Assembly: GCF_000003815.2 (NCBI RefSeq)
Contig: NC_049980.1
Span: 10,181,449 to 10,243,448 of the forward strand
Direction: 5' to 3'
From: Branchiostoma floridae
Lineage: Eukaryota; Chordata; Leptocardii; Amphioxiformes; Branchiostomatidae
Length of the DNA: 62,000 nucleotides
A program made the position numbers and the translations under genes. Shown here in pieces: positions 26,301 to 35,837 of this stretch. Numbering within the stretch: the stretch's first letter is position 1; each line of letters starts with the position of its first letter. The notes beneath the pieces were generated by a model that was not told where the DNA came from, made no database searches, and saw nothing but the letters and a program-made list of their open reading frames with translations.

Positions 26301-27691
26301 TCCGTTCCTTGGACTTACTGCTACAGACAATGTTTCATCTTACTATAATAATATTTCCGGCCTCTTATGTTGGGAAAAGGAGCATGAGAGCAGGTCGACA
26401 GGTGTAACAAAGGCCAGCCTGTGTACATAATGGTCCTCATCTTTACACCTTGTTCGTGTGGCAACAACAGCACCTGGTTCGCGTGATGCACAAAGATATA
26501 AAAGGATGTGGGCAGTTACATTAGCATCGACACGCAACGTCGAGATGGATTCAGTACGACAGTGCCCGCTGATTGGAGTAAGCGGACATCGTTATGCGCG
26601 GCCGTGGCGGACGGCCTGACCACCACCACATCATTTCGTAGGCGATGTTTACTACGCACGGGCAAGGTGGAGTAGGGGAGGCTGATTGCATCGTTTGTCT
26701 TCAAATACGGGATCCAGGCAGTTACTACGCTATCATTCCAACTGATTTAGCCCATGAAAATTAACGACAAGAGCGGAAAGCCAGGAAAATATTTTCATTG
26801 TGTAACTGATGTTGTGAATTCTACAAGAACACTTGTGGTGACTAAAGAGCAAAGGGTACTTGAGGAAAATAAGAATTGACATGGTCTAGGATGATATAAA
26901 TTGAGTGAAAGCGTGGAAAAGTGCACCACAACCGTTTCCTGCTCTTGTTTACCTTGCTGGCACACGATCGAGCTAGTGAGGAACACAACACGGATATTTG
27001 CATTTAGCGAAAACAAAATTCTTATTTAAAGCAACAGTAAAAAATAAAAGCACCATCTCGACTAGCGTCAATCTCGTAAACAAATTTAGGGCGGGTCTCG
27101 AGATTTCTTTATTATCTGTTAAAGATCGTTCATGCGCAAGCGACAGGGGTTGTTTTGAATGATTTTCTGTGGATATCGAGGCGGATGTTAAGTTGTTTTT
27201 CTTCTCGTTCCTCCCCTCCTGTGGGACTTTACCCCTTGCGGGAAAAACGAGACAATATGGTAAACAACATCCAAGTCGGTCTGGTTACTATGTGGTCTTC
27301 CTCGCACATGAGCTACTCTCGGTGTTTTAATCTGACGGTGCGGGTGCGAGGCGGCGGGCTGTGATGGACAGTGCCAAGCTGAGGCCACCCAGACTGTGTT
27401 ACAGCCGACAGGGGGTCGGATCTCACCAGGGAAGGGGGCGAGCGTGCACGTTTGGGCCAGAAAAACAACCGCGACAACACCCTTCTCAAGATCGATACGC
27501 CGCTCCTGGCTAGTCTTTCTGACTTCGAGTAGTTCCTACAACGACGTGATGGGCGGTTAGTGGGCTTGGTGGGAGTCGAGAAAAGCATACTTACTGTATT
27601 CTTCCCCGTTACTGGGTACAAGGAGGCCGAGACCGATGACCAGCGTGAGTGCTGCCCACATGAGTCCGGCCATTTTGTCCACCACCCGCAT
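21..27691 (-). CDS. ILPR: Insulin-like peptide receptor (insulin/IGF receptor family), 5' part; partial at left edge
   Basis: Receptor tyrosine kinase that would bind insulin-like peptides at the cell surface; only the N-terminal 531 residues are in the window. Nine coding exons join with matching phases: 27691-27595, 26102-25575, 5779-5613, 5443-5281, 4983-4885, 1832-1688, 1029-815, 332-206 and 74-21. Domains in order are signal peptide (about 1-28), L1 (about 33-190), furin-like Cys-rich (about 190-320), L2 (about 320-470) and the start of fibronectin III-1 (from about 471). Family hallmarks seen are MDIRN and ENCTVIEG in L1, the HCQKVCPESC linker, FRGCTIIEEELKI and LFFHFNPKLC in L2, and EYDGQDACG in FnIII. 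The start is the first ATG after an upstream in-frame TGA and is followed by a hydrophobic segment. The FnIII-2/3, transmembrane and kinase parts lie beyond position 1. The insulin-receptor family assignment is very secure from residue patterns; the species-level name is inference. Confidence 0.95.
206..332 (-). CDS. ILPR: ILPR exon 8: start of fibronectin III-1
   Basis: A 127-bp exon with acceptor CACCTACAG and donor GTAAGA; phase 1 in, 2 out. It encodes FSRLEIEEINTRKDMIILRW and EFTPPDPRDLLSYTVSYRE, the A-to-C strands of the first FnIII domain with the conserved Trp and the PPDxRDLL motif of insulin receptors. The size matches that recalled for vertebrate INSR exon 7. Confidence 0.92.
815..1029 (-). 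CDS. ILPR: ILPR exon 7: L2 domain, end
   Basis: A 215-bp exon with acceptor CATCTATAG and donor GTAAGTG; phase 2 in, 1 out. It encodes YAFYVLDNRNLEKLFEW, GKLFFHFNPKLC and TLTNGDQAQC, closing L2. The size matches that recalled for vertebrate INSR exon 6. Confidence 0.93.
1688..1832 (-). CDS. ILPR: ILPR exon 6: L2 domain, middle
   Basis: A 145-bp exon with acceptor TTTCTGTAG and donor GTAAGTA; phase 1 in, 2 out. It encodes DNIITELEENLGLIEEVG, HYVAIVRSYALVTLDFL and LKRIRGIQKENG. The length equals that recalled for vertebrate INSR exon 5, and the phases are compatible with its neighbours. Confidence 0.93.
4694..4793. repeat. Perfect 33-bp inverted repeat (100-nt hairpin) in ILPR intron 5
   Basis: Positions 4694-4726 and 4761-4793 are exact reverse complements over 33 bp, starting AATGTTTATGACTGGC, with a 34-nt spacer. 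A transcript of either strand would fold into a hairpin of roughly pre-miRNA length, though perfect pairing is more typical of a young foldback element or an siRNA-type hairpin. It does not match any miRNA I can recall with confidence. Confidence 0.85.
4885..4983 (-). CDS. ILPR: ILPR exon 5: linker and start of L2
   Basis: A 99-bp exon, phase 1 in and 1 out, encoding CKGGLVDSLAAAQ, FRGCTIIEEELKI and SIRGG, the first strand of L2. The donor is GTCAGT. The acceptor (GTTACAG) lies inside a 60-bp tandem duplication, so an equivalent acceptor with the same exon start sequence sits 60 bp upstream at 5043. Using it would add 20 in-frame residues without a stop. I chose 4983 because it gives the family-typical spacing. 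Confidence 0.88.
4964..5084. repeat. 60-bp tandem duplication across the ILPR exon 5 acceptor
   Basis: Two copies with a period of 60 bp share CCAGCCCACCTTTACATGCT and the following AACAACCACAATACAG; the second copy begins near 5027. Each copy contains the end of exon 5 sequence, the CTGTAAC (minus strand GTTACAG) acceptor and its upstream intron. The interval between the two acceptors is open in the exon 5 frame. Confidence 0.9.
5281..5443 (-). CDS. ILPR: ILPR exon 4: furin-like Cys-rich domain, second half
   Basis: A 163-bp exon with acceptor ending AATGTAG and donor GTAAGT; phase 0 in, 1 out. It encodes YKDRRCITEDECP, VWKLHHRKCIPECPSG and LCTECEGQCPK, the conserved end of the Cys-rich domain just before the L2 linker. 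Confidence 0.93.
5613..5779 (-). CDS. ILPR: ILPR exon 3: furin-like Cys-rich domain, first half
   Basis: A 167-bp exon with TTTCTCCAG acceptor and GTACGAT donor; phase 1 in, 0 out. It continues HCQK with VCPESCLGNC and runs through CCHENCIGGCDGP and DCVACKYF to CPPDTYQ. The paired CxxC spacing is that of furin-like repeats. Vertebrate INSR, from memory, has one exon of about 320 bp where this gene has two. Confidence 0.93.
11321..11372. repeat. TG dinucleotide microsatellite
   Basis: An interrupted (TG)n tract with TTTG interruptions, inside ILPR intron 2. Confidence 0.95.
16752..16851. other. Assembly gap (100 N)
   Basis: A run of exactly 100 N, probably a fixed-size placeholder rather than a measured gap. 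Confidence 0.99.
17083..17166. repeat. 18-bp tandem repeat, about 4-5 copies
   Basis: The unit TCTATGTTCCGAAATC repeats with small changes (TGCTCCG, TGTTCCT) across this stretch inside ILPR intron 2. Confidence 0.9.
17712..18407. other. Assembly gap (696 N)
   Basis: A run of N within ILPR intron 2. The open frames that cross it are artefacts. Confidence 0.99.
20632..20660. repeat. ACAAC pentanucleotide microsatellite
   Basis: About five units of ACAAC/CACAA in ILPR intron 2. Confidence 0.9.
21739..21838. other. Assembly gap (100 N)
   Basis: A run of exactly 100 N within ILPR intron 2. Confidence 0.99.
25575..26102 (-). CDS. ILPR: ILPR exon 2: L1 domain and start of Cys-rich region
   Basis: A 528-bp exon bounded by a CAATCCACAG acceptor and a GTGCGT donor; phases 1 in and 1 out. 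It encodes residues 33-208, the leucine-rich beta-helix L1 domain that forms part of the ligand-binding surface in this family. Visible blocks are CDSMDIRNRVTNL, LENCTVIEGYLQIL, FPNLVEITDYFLLYRV, NPNLCYLDTIDWS and the Cys-rich EECGYCPKRC to CWAEEHCQK. The open frame continues past the acceptor into the intron, but the homology begins exactly at the AG. Confidence 0.93.
26103..27594 (-). other. ILPR intron 1
   Basis: A 1.5-kb intron bounded by the GTAAGT donor of exon 1 and the CAATCCACAG acceptor of exon 2. No repeat or coding signature seen. Confidence 0.85.
27595..27691 (-). CDS. ILPR: ILPR exon 1: start codon and signal peptide
   Basis: Encodes 32 residues beginning MRVVDKMAGLMW, then a leucine/valine-rich core and a polar end (SNGEEY), typical of a cleaved signal peptide. 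It ends in phase 1 at a GTAAGT donor (27594 downward). Reading upstream in frame, a TGA occurs before any other ATG, so 27691 is the first usable start; M7 and M11 are alternatives that would keep the hydrophobic core. Confidence 0.85.
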
Positions 27692-27699
27692 TTTTGCAG

Positions 27700-28310
27700 T
27701 TCCAAAGTCCGCGGGTCTGCTATCTCCCCGCAAATCCTTTTCACAACACTCAATTAAGTCGGAAAAGTCCTCAAGATGGCTGAAAATCGAGTATCATTCA
27801 ATAAAGACTTGGTAGGAGACGTGTGAACAGGACTTTCGGCGCTGGATGACGAACGTCCATGAGGAAGTGGTCAACAACACCGACGTGCCCATCACTCACG
27901 CTCACGCACTCTCCTGGCCTCTCGATTCTTCCTCCGCCGATCGTGATCTCCACGGCACCTCCCTTTCCGCTACAACTTCCAAAAACATTCACCGCTTCTT
28001 CCACGAGTCAACCTCTGTAAAATCCTGGCGTCTTGGCGGAGTTTTTCCAAGTCTACTTGTGTCTCAGTGCCCTGCGTGAAAGCTCGGACTTCGGTCGGAC
28101 AGCCATAAAGCAGTGGAGCCTGAGGGGAAAAACAAGTCACTCGAGCTGGCTGCGTAAACAAGTCTGTCCGCGCCACGCCATTGGTCCGCCGCCGACCCGC
28201 CAAAATACGTGCCAGTCATGTGACAGCACCGCTCATTGGCGCACTCTAGCGACTCTAAGCGGTACTGTAGTAGAGGAGTTCTGTTAGGCGACAACGCCAT
28301 AAGTTTACCT
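27700..28310 (-). promoter_or_regulatory. Putative ILPR promoter region with two CCAAT boxes
   Basis: GC- and CpG-rich DNA just upstream of the ILPR start. Two CCAAT boxes in the gene's orientation (ATTGG on the plus strand at 28180-28184 and 28235-28239) lie 55 bp apart and about 490-550 bp upstream of the ATG, with a CATGTG E-box-like site between them (about 28218). No clear TATA box. The transcription start is not defined by sequence alone. Confidence 0.4.
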
Positions 28311-28799
28311 GCAGCGCCACTATGTAGACAATTATATATTGCAAGGTCCCGCGTACGCTGGGTCGATGCCCTATGGTACGACTTTCAAACTTACGTGTCC
28401 AACGTGTCTCCCAAATGGGATAAATTTCCCTTTTTGGGGGTGACAATTGCTAATGTGCTATGTGACGTTCATGTTCACTCTCTTTGGAAAGTTGAACCAC
28501 TCAGTTCATAGCACTGTAAATTGTATTCTTTACAATGGTGGTGTCTGGCACTGTTGCATTTAACCTTCAGACATTGACGTCACTACGTGTCTTTTATTTG
28601 TCGTCGTGTTGCGACGACGCCTAGCGTTTTTTACGTAAATCTCATGACACCTAAACTACATTACGTAAGCATAATTGAGATATGTTACGCAAAATGTTTT
28701 GCATGGGACGTCAATGAACCTCAATGAGGTTCAGTCAAGGACTCCAACCTTTCTTTAATAGTTGGAGCAATCAACAGCGGCTGCAAGCAAACCATTTTT

Positions 28800-28866
28800 A
28801 CACACACACACACACACATACACACACACAGACACACACACACACACATACACACACACAGACACA

Positions 28867-28904
<38 letters not shown>

Positions 28905-28921
28905 TACATACATACATACAC
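28800..28921. repeat. CA dinucleotide microsatellite ending in CATA tetranucleotides
   Basis: About 120 bp of (CA)n with occasional GACA and a terminal (CATA)n; it creates spurious poly-HT and poly-CV open frames. Confidence 0.97.
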
Positions 28922-29530
28922 AAGATTTGAAACCTTATTGACTCGGGGTGAGCGCAAACTCTAGTTTATCGCGCCCTGTCTTTTCTTCGGGGTATCCGGT
29001 TCGCTTTTTCCCTTTCGCGGTTTGAAAGTACCTCGATCAATCATTTGGCAACTCACCTTCTTTTGTTGGGCGACACGCCTTCTAGAAGACTCCGCCTGGA
29101 TCAAGTTTCGAATCCGCTCTGTTTATATTCTCTAGCAAGTTGCCAACTTTTCAAGGCATGTACATGCAGGGTATTGCTTTGATAATGATTCTGTTACATT
29201 CAGTAGTCTTCACTACTTCCCGTGAAAGCAAAATATGAATTCTACTAATTAAAAAAAAAAAATACTGCTTGCCTTTACTGTTTTTAGGCACGATCACATG
29301 AGTAGTTAGGAACTGATTTTTATTCCTGTAAATCGTAGACAATCTTGGAGAAGAAAATAATGCAAAGCTAGATTTAGCTGATTTTTTTCAGCGTCAAAAG
29401 TATAGCATAGCAAACTGGGTTCAGAATTGAGTCTGTTCAGAATTGCTGAATATCGTTGCCTGTTAAAGAGGTGTGTTTTATCATCAATGATGCACAGACA
29501 CTGACCAGGATAGCATACCATGCATAGGCT

Positions 29531-29652
29531 TAATCTCCAAGCAGATCTTGTTGTGGTTTACAACAGTAACATAAGCTGGGGAAGGAGTTTAGCCGGCAGA
29601 GGAGTTTTATTCTACCGCGAAGGTGGACTAAAACTCCTCTGCTTGGAGATTA
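29531..29652. mobile_element. Foldback MITE, family TAATCTCCAAGCAGA, copy 1
   Basis: A 122-bp unit whose ends are TAATCTCCAAGCAGA and its exact reverse complement. Inside, AGGAGTTT and AAACTCCTCT add to the foldback. The same termini recur at 30407-30529, which shows a dispersed family rather than a chance palindrome. Confidence 0.8.
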
Positions 29653-30406
29653 GCATAGGCTATCACCTTTGCCTGCTCGGTTTGTACGTGCGTTTTATGC
29701 GGAACGACGTCATTGAAACGTAAAGTACGCAAAGAAACGGAAATTCTGACTTTAGCGGTTGCGTTAGTATTGAGTCGTTGACGTTTACAAAACGTCTATT
29801 CATGTTCGAGTAGTTCAGGGCCACCCGCGCGTGGAAAAAAAACAAGTTGTTTACAGTTTACGTCCCACAGACTCCTTGTGAAGTATTCCCATCGATCTCT
29901 GGGAACCAGTGCGGATAAGTGTGTAGTGTCGTTCGAACAGCGAGGGGAAAAACAGGAAGCGGTTAGGTCGGCAAGTTGTTGCAAACAGCGCCAGTTGTTT
30001 AGCAACTGCCCAACTTGGTAATGATGATTATGACTCAGCTTGGTAGCTACCTAGTGTCCACATTGTATTGTACCTGTTGCAATTCAAATAAAGTCAAAGT
30101 CATGCCCTATCGGGCTAACGAAGTACAGACATATTTAATTTAATTGCATCCAACATATCCAATATGTTGTCATATACCAGAGGAAGTTGTAACTACCTTC
30201 GCCAAGAAGATTATATTTTCAGTTGTGACGTGGTGGAGGGGATGTGCTATGGGTAACGGTTATGTATATTGTTTAATAGTACAATAACTCGAGAAGCTGT
30301 TGATAGGGTGAATAATTGCCCAGTCAATAGAGTCAGTCCCCTCTACTCCCTTGGCAAGTCCCTATAGGCAGCGTAGTCGGTATGGTAGAGACTTAGCATA
30401 AATTGC

Positions 30407-30529
30407 TAATCTCCAAGCAGATCCACGGTGGCGTAATATAGTATCAAACCCACCGTATTTTTGGCAGGCTATACTCCTTGGCCAGCGTTGATACTATATT
30501 ATGGCACCGTAGTATCTGCTTGGAGATTA
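30407..30529. mobile_element. Foldback MITE, family TAATCTCCAAGCAGA, copy 2
   Basis: A 123-bp unit with ends TAATCTCCAAGCAGAT and its exact reverse complement, plus an inner palindrome (GTAATATAGTATCAA against TTGATACTATATTA). The body differs from copy 1, so only the termini define the family. Near-direct repeats AAATTGC and AATTTGC flank it. Confidence 0.8.
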
Positions 30530-30583
30530 TGAATTTGCATCCTGCTCCGTGGTACTTACACAACATATGCTATAGCACCTAGC

Positions 30584-30712
30584 CTCTACCAGGCTCCGTG
30601 GATCGGTAGAATCATTATCCTCTCTTCTGGCCAGCTAACTCCCCTAGCGTACTATAGATTCTATTTGTCCAATTTCGACAATTAGACCACCGATCCACGA
30701 AGCCTGGTAGAG
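30584..30712. mobile_element. Short inverted-repeat element (MITE-like)
   Basis: The 24-bp arms at 30584-30607 (CTCTACCAGGCTCCGTGGAT...) and 30689-30712 are reverse complements with one difference. ATAGCACC occurs in the same orientation a few bases outside each arm (about 30572 and 30718), a possible target-site remnant. Confidence 0.7.
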
Positions 30713-30959
30713 TCTATATAGCACCATGAAGCACCCAATACGTCATCATGCATGTTCAATAACTTCCGCTAGAAAGCGCCCATACGCGGTGCCTTGTTGA
30801 ATCACAGTTGTCAAAATTCACCACCTCGTACCTATAAAGCGCCTATCAACATGTGTGCGCGTGTGTTCTACCCATTGGCGAGTAGAACTAGTTTGCAACA
30901 TTAAGTATCAGTATCACTAGTTTGTTAAAACAAATAAAATGTCCCCTTTACTTCAGTTT

Positions 30960-31380
30960 GTGCCTCGTGAGCGAGAGGTTGCGGGTTCGAATCCGACCGC
31001 GTGTCACCGATCTTGTGCCCTTGGGAAAGGCACTTAACACGACTTTCCTCACTATGCTCAGGTGAAAATGAGTAGCCGGTGCAATGGCCTAGTGGGTAGA
31101 GTGTTCGCCTTGCATTCGGAAGGTCGTGAGTTCCATTCCGGCCGAGTCATACCAAAGACTATAAAAATGGTACATGCTGCTTTCTCTGCTTAGCACTCAG
31201 CATTCGGGAAAGAGTATGGAAGTTGAACACACACCACTACCAGTGGACTAGCCCCCTGCTGTAGTGATTGCGTTGTGTGTGGCCCAGGGCTAATGAAACA
31301 GAGATGGGCACCGCCCTATGCGCCAGAAATGGGCACCGCCCTTGGTGCGGGAAGGGTTTAACTTTTAAACTTTACTTCAG
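30960..31380 (+). mobile_element. tRNA-derived SINE (probably two adjoining or nested copies)
   Basis: An A-box-like TGGCCTAGTGGG (31085-31096) is followed about 33 bp later by a B-box-like GAGTTCCATTCC (31129-31140), the layout of an internal pol III promoter. An additional consensus B box, GGGTTCGAATCC, lies at 30983-30994, followed by TGCCCTTGGGAAAGGCACTT, which looks like a SINE body, so a first, 5'-truncated copy seems to precede the second. A direct repeat of ATGGGCACCGCCC occurs near the 3' end (about 31305 and 31328). The family name is not known to me. Confidence 0.65.
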
Positions 31381-32703
31381 TTGAAGTTCCTTCTATCATG
31401 TAGTGCAACCAAGGAGGTTAAATCCTTGAAGTAACCTGTCTTATTTACAAGACGTTTTTACAAGGCTGAAAACAGGTCAGGTTTATTCAGACCAGCGAAA
31501 AAAGTATTTCAGTATTTTAATGAACTAAAAACAAGTACGACGTATACTTCTTACATACAACATGTATATTCAAAGCATTAAACTGCTAATAAAGTGTCAA
31601 ATACGTGACGTCTGTTTTGAATTTCCTCAACTAGACGACACATCCAAAACTTTATGTCATTTGCCAGCGGCCGACCAAAAAAAGAGTAGGGTCTGCATGG
31701 TTTTGCTAGTGTCGGTTGGATGACCGGAAACACTCCATTTTTCTGAGGTCTTACCTGTGTGTGGATGGTGTTCAGCACCAAGGACAGGTATATTTGCCTT
31801 ATGTAGACAACACTAGTAAATCAAATGGATGCAGGAATCATTAGAAACCCCTAGCCACGGAGAAGAAAAACCTACAGGAGTCAACACAGTTATCTAATAT
31901 GATTTGCAAGATGTGATGTTACCCTCTCCCCCTCCAATTCTAGCTCTGAGTTCGGCAGATGAAAGGAGCAAGTCAAAGCCTGAATACAATGAATGAATGA
32001 ATGACCTTTATTGTACATTTGAGCTCAAACAAGCTAAGTACAGGTCGTAGCGCTAGTGATAAGGCACAATTTTGATATAAGAAAAAGGTATCTTATCACC
32101 TCTACATATGCTAATACATTCTAGCATGTACAAGTTCAACTTCTTCTTGCTTCTTAAAACAGCACTAGTTATAAACATAAAGGACAGATGGAATCAATAA
32201 TGTATGGTTTATCTAATTGCATGAGAAACATGAATTTTTTCCGTGGTATTAAAGTATCGGAAATTAGCAATAATCTTACTATTATCTGTAAGTTTACTTT
32301 TATTTCATGTGCTGAGTGAATCATAATAATGAATACAATTCATGGTGTACAGTTTTCTTTCTTTTCATTTTTCTTTTAAATCTGTAACTTTAGATATGTA
32401 CATTAACGGAATGGTTGGTACGAAATATTGCATCATGGACTTCAATTACACTATACAATCACATTCCATAACCATCACCGCCAAACACCAGTCAACACAC
32501 ATACTTAAGTCACAACTGACAACTGTCGGGACGGCTTCGAAAATTCGTTTCGCAACCGCAGCTCTTGTCCCATTCATTGCGGCTCTGAATCTACACAAGC
32601 CACGCCGTGAGTACAAAATAGATCTATAACAAGAAAATTAGATTTTTTTTCAGTTCAGACATTTTATTGCTGTGTAAAGATACCATTTGCGAGAATTAGT
32701 TAA

Positions 32704-33397
32704 AGGTCTACTACGTAGTTTTTTGCGCTCAAATTTCAAATATTCTAGAACTAAGAATTTCAGATTTTACTTCCACTTTTTGACAGTTTTTGACACTTTT
32801 GTGTCATTTTTTCACGTTTGCAACATAAAGGTTAGCCTACAAAACATTCTGCTCTAGGCCCACTGTAACCTTGTGTCCCCCCTAGTTAGACCCTCCTGTT
32901 TGTAAAACAGCTTGCCACCAGTAGGTCCCCCGGGGTGGGATAATCAGTTAGCACATGCATGGCAGACTGCAGATAAATAACACAATGGAGATCTTCTTCT
33001 TTGGAAACACCCATATCTAATCATTCTAAAATAGCATATAATCATGAACTTATTAGTCTATTTTGTAGGGTATCAACAAGCTGAGGTCATATTCCCTTCA
33101 AAACTGCAAGAAACCTTGTACAGAATACTAACCTACTGTACTCAAAGGAAACTGTCAACTGGCCCCCCACTGGGAAGCCAGGCTGATAAGGAACACCAGC
33201 CAGGCAGTGACCAGGCCTGAACCCATCTGTTTGTTGAAATATCACAATTTTTATACATGCTTATTTGGTGCAATGATGTCGCAGCGTCTCTCTGTAAATA
33301 TTGGTATGCAATGCTATAGGGTTGATTGAACTAATAATGTAAAGAAAAAGTAGGAAAAGCTACTTTTTGTTTTGTTCAAATATTACGTAGTAGACCT
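32704..33397. mobile_element. TTAA-flanked inverted-repeat element (non-autonomous, about 694 bp)
   Basis: It begins AGGTCTACTACGTA and ends with the exact reverse complement, and both ends abut TTAA (32700-32703 and 33398-33401). A TTAA target duplication is characteristic of piggyBac-type transposition, although the terminal bases are not the classic CCY, so the superfamily is uncertain. There is no transposase frame inside. Confidence 0.7.
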
Positions 33398-33721
33398 TTA
33401 AAGACGAAAATGCACATAACAGGGATTTTCGCGTATTCGTATGGAAAAGCCATATCAGAGGTTTCTTTTGTCAGTTTGGGCAAAAGCAGCATTTATTTTC
33501 AGGGGAAAAACAAGTGTTACTTTATTGTACAAAGACTTAATGCATGAACAAATGTTCACTGTTAATCTTTTTATGTGCATTACGGTAGTTACAATGAGCG
33601 GAAGAAAGCCTTTCAGCTAGTTAAAGTAGTTTCACCAGGTTTCATGAAACACTGTTATTCTATCCTACCTTTAAAATGCATTTTTGATCTTTGGACGTTG
33701 ACGAACAGGTCACTAACCGCT

Positions 33722-33727
33722 GTATAA
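33722..33727 (+). promoter_or_regulatory. TATA-box-like TATAAA upstream of the DUF229 gene
   Basis: TATAAA lies 112 bp before the preferred ATG at 33834 and 49 bp before the first ATG at 33771. Typical spacing would place transcription start near 33752, leaving almost no leader before 33771, which also favours 33834. Confidence 0.35.
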
Positions 33728-33833
33728 ACACGGCTCGTGAACAAAGGTCAGGGATCAGGGAGTACAATAAATGACCCCGTCACGAAGACATTTACCTTTG
33801 ATGCATTTGCCAGAGCCAGGCAACATCAAGACC

Positions 33834-35795
33834 ATGGCGAATAACGTGCTGTTTACAAGGGTCAGAAGCTGCCGACTGAAGAACATTACTCGAGGACTGT
33901 GCATTTCCATAGCCTTTCTTCTCGGAGTGTTGGCATATATACAATATTTGATAGGTCTAAATGTACACACTAATGTCGCAACGAAAGGTGCAGTTTATCC
34001 TTTCGGGGAGTGGAGATGGGCTGAACTATCACCGACCAGCGAGTTTGAAACGATCGTGTGCAAGCAGCCACACCTGGAGCTGAACCGTCCTGAAATAGCG
34101 CCCTGGTTTCACCCCGTCAACCCGTTCACTTGCACTGGTCCTGACGACGTGTTCAGTATACAGGAAGGTGTGGTAACAATCGACATGGTCAAAGTTCGGC
34201 ACTGGCGCCAGGCACAGGTGATCAACAACTGTCATTTCTGGTCCTTCAACAGAATCGACGACGAGAAGGCTGTATTCGAAAATGAGGTACAGGAGACAAT
34301 TGTGGAGGCGAACGAGTCCGTTCGGCTGAACTTTAACGTAACTACTGATTTCTTCAGAGTTAAGTGTGAAAACATCTGGTTCGAAAGGTATTTCTCTCAT
34401 ATCCATCCAAAACCAGAGCTATTGGTTCAACGGAGTCACTCTTTTCTTAAAGAGAGCACGAATCCGTTTGAAGACATCAGCGTGTTAATGCTTGGTTTCG
34501 ACTCGACTTCTCGTTTGAACTTCATGCGAAAATTACCGAGGGCTTACGACTACCTGACAAAGACAATGGGCGCAGTTGTACTTCAAGGGTATAACCATTG
34601 TGGGCGACGCGACCGCAGGTGCCTTCATTCCCATGCTCACAGGACACTTTGAGTCAGAACTACCTAATGTCCAAAGAAAAAAGAAGAATTCCAATTTGTT
34701 GACGTGTATCCACTTATCTGGAAACAGTACAAAAAGAAAGGATACGCCACCCTGTTTGCCGAAGACATGCCCGGTTTCGCTGCGTTCAACCTACGTTTAA
34801 AGGGGTTTAAAGAACAACCGACAGATCACTACATGCGGCCATTTTGGCACGCCATAGACGAAGGCCCCACCTTTTGCTACAGATCCGTCCCAAAGCACGT
34901 GATGATGTTCGACTATCTGAAGGAGTTCCAACTGGCGTACGAGAGTTCCCGGCCACGGTTCGGCTTCACCTTCCTGACGCAGATCAGCCACGATGACCTG
35001 AACATCATTGAGCTGGTGGAGCAGGATCTGCTGGATCTCCTCAGAGGTATGTACGAGGGGAGACATCTGGAGGACACCATCCTGGTCGTCTTCAGTGATC
35101 ACGGCCCGAGGTATGGAAACATGAGGGAAACACTACAAGGGAAGATGGAGGAAAGACTGCCATTTATGTCCATTGTACTCCCAGATAGCATCAAACACAA
35201 TCATCCGGAAGTCCTGAAAAACTTGCAGAGCAACGCGGAGAAGTTGTCGTCGCCGTTTGACATGTATGCCACGTTAGCAGACGTCATCGGCCATCACGAT
35301 CCGCACCTGCCGGCGCCTAACGGCCCACCTCGAGCAATCAGCCTCTTCACTAAAATTCCCGCTAATCGCACCTGCCAAGACGCAGGGATCGAGACGCATT
35401 GGTGCGCCTGTTTGCAGTGGAAGTCTATTCCGCCAGAGGGCAGTGTTGCCATGAATGTTGCCCAGTTTTTGGTAAGACACATCAATGCCCTCACTGAGCC
35501 GTACACGAGTTTGTGCCACCGACTGTCACTCCTAAACGTAACCCATGCCGAGGCGGCAGAACCGGACGATCAAAATGGCATCGCGTATACGGATGTCCAG
35601 ATCACCATAGTGACCACGCCCGGACAAGCGCAGTTTGAGGCCACTGTCCATATGACACAGAGGCTCGGAAACAACTCCCTGACTGTCACGTCAGACATCA
35701 GTAGAATTAACAAGTATGGACACCAAAGTGACTGTGTCTTAGACCAAAATCCGGAACTTAGAAAATACTGTTTCTGTAGGACTGATAAACATTGA
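33834..35795 (+). CDS. DUF229 family type II membrane protein (sulfatase/phosphatase-like fold), with two compensating indels
   Basis: Intronless frame related to Pfam DUF229, a metazoan family in the alkaline-phosphatase/sulfatase superfamily with no settled substrate. The start at 33834 has strong context (ACCATGG); ATGs at 33771 and 33801 are in frame upstream. Length would be 653 residues. A hydrophobic segment after a basic stretch (about residues 18-41, ISIAFLLGVLAYIQYLIG) predicts a signal anchor with a lumenal/extracellular catalytic part. Metal-site-like motifs are LMLGFDSTSR (D223, with S224/T225) and FSDHGPRYG (D422-H423), and the family signature GFKEQPTDHYMRPFW is intact. Several NxT/S sites and a Cys-rich region (CQDAGIETHWCACLQW) lie C-terminally. 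As assembled, an extra base near 34587-34598 and a missing base near 34688-34697 throw about 31 codons into the next frame; homology continues across both. This is either sequencing error or a real lesion. Confidence 0.85.
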
Positions 35796-35837
35796 CTGCT
35801 CATATAATTTGGAGTAGACAAGATGCCATCATGGTGA

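Larger units (their letters stand above)
28311..33770. other. Intergenic region between the divergent ILPR and DUF229 genes
   Basis: No gene recognised. It holds a CA microsatellite, two related foldback elements, another inverted-repeat element, a tRNA-derived SINE and a TTAA-flanked inverted-repeat element (each listed separately). The open frame at 32342-32629 (+) ends near a GTGAGT that could be a donor, but nothing identifies it. A GAATGAATGAATG run at 31990-32003 precedes a stretch that looks like a dispersed-repeat 3' end. Confidence 0.6.

Noticed and set aside
28721-28957. Poly-CV and poly-HT frames
   Set aside because: Translation of the CA microsatellite.
32342-32629. 95-codon plus-strand frame ending near GTGAGT, considered as an upstream exon of the DUF229 gene
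   Set aside because: The DUF229 frame already begins with its own signal anchor, and no acceptor links the two convincingly.
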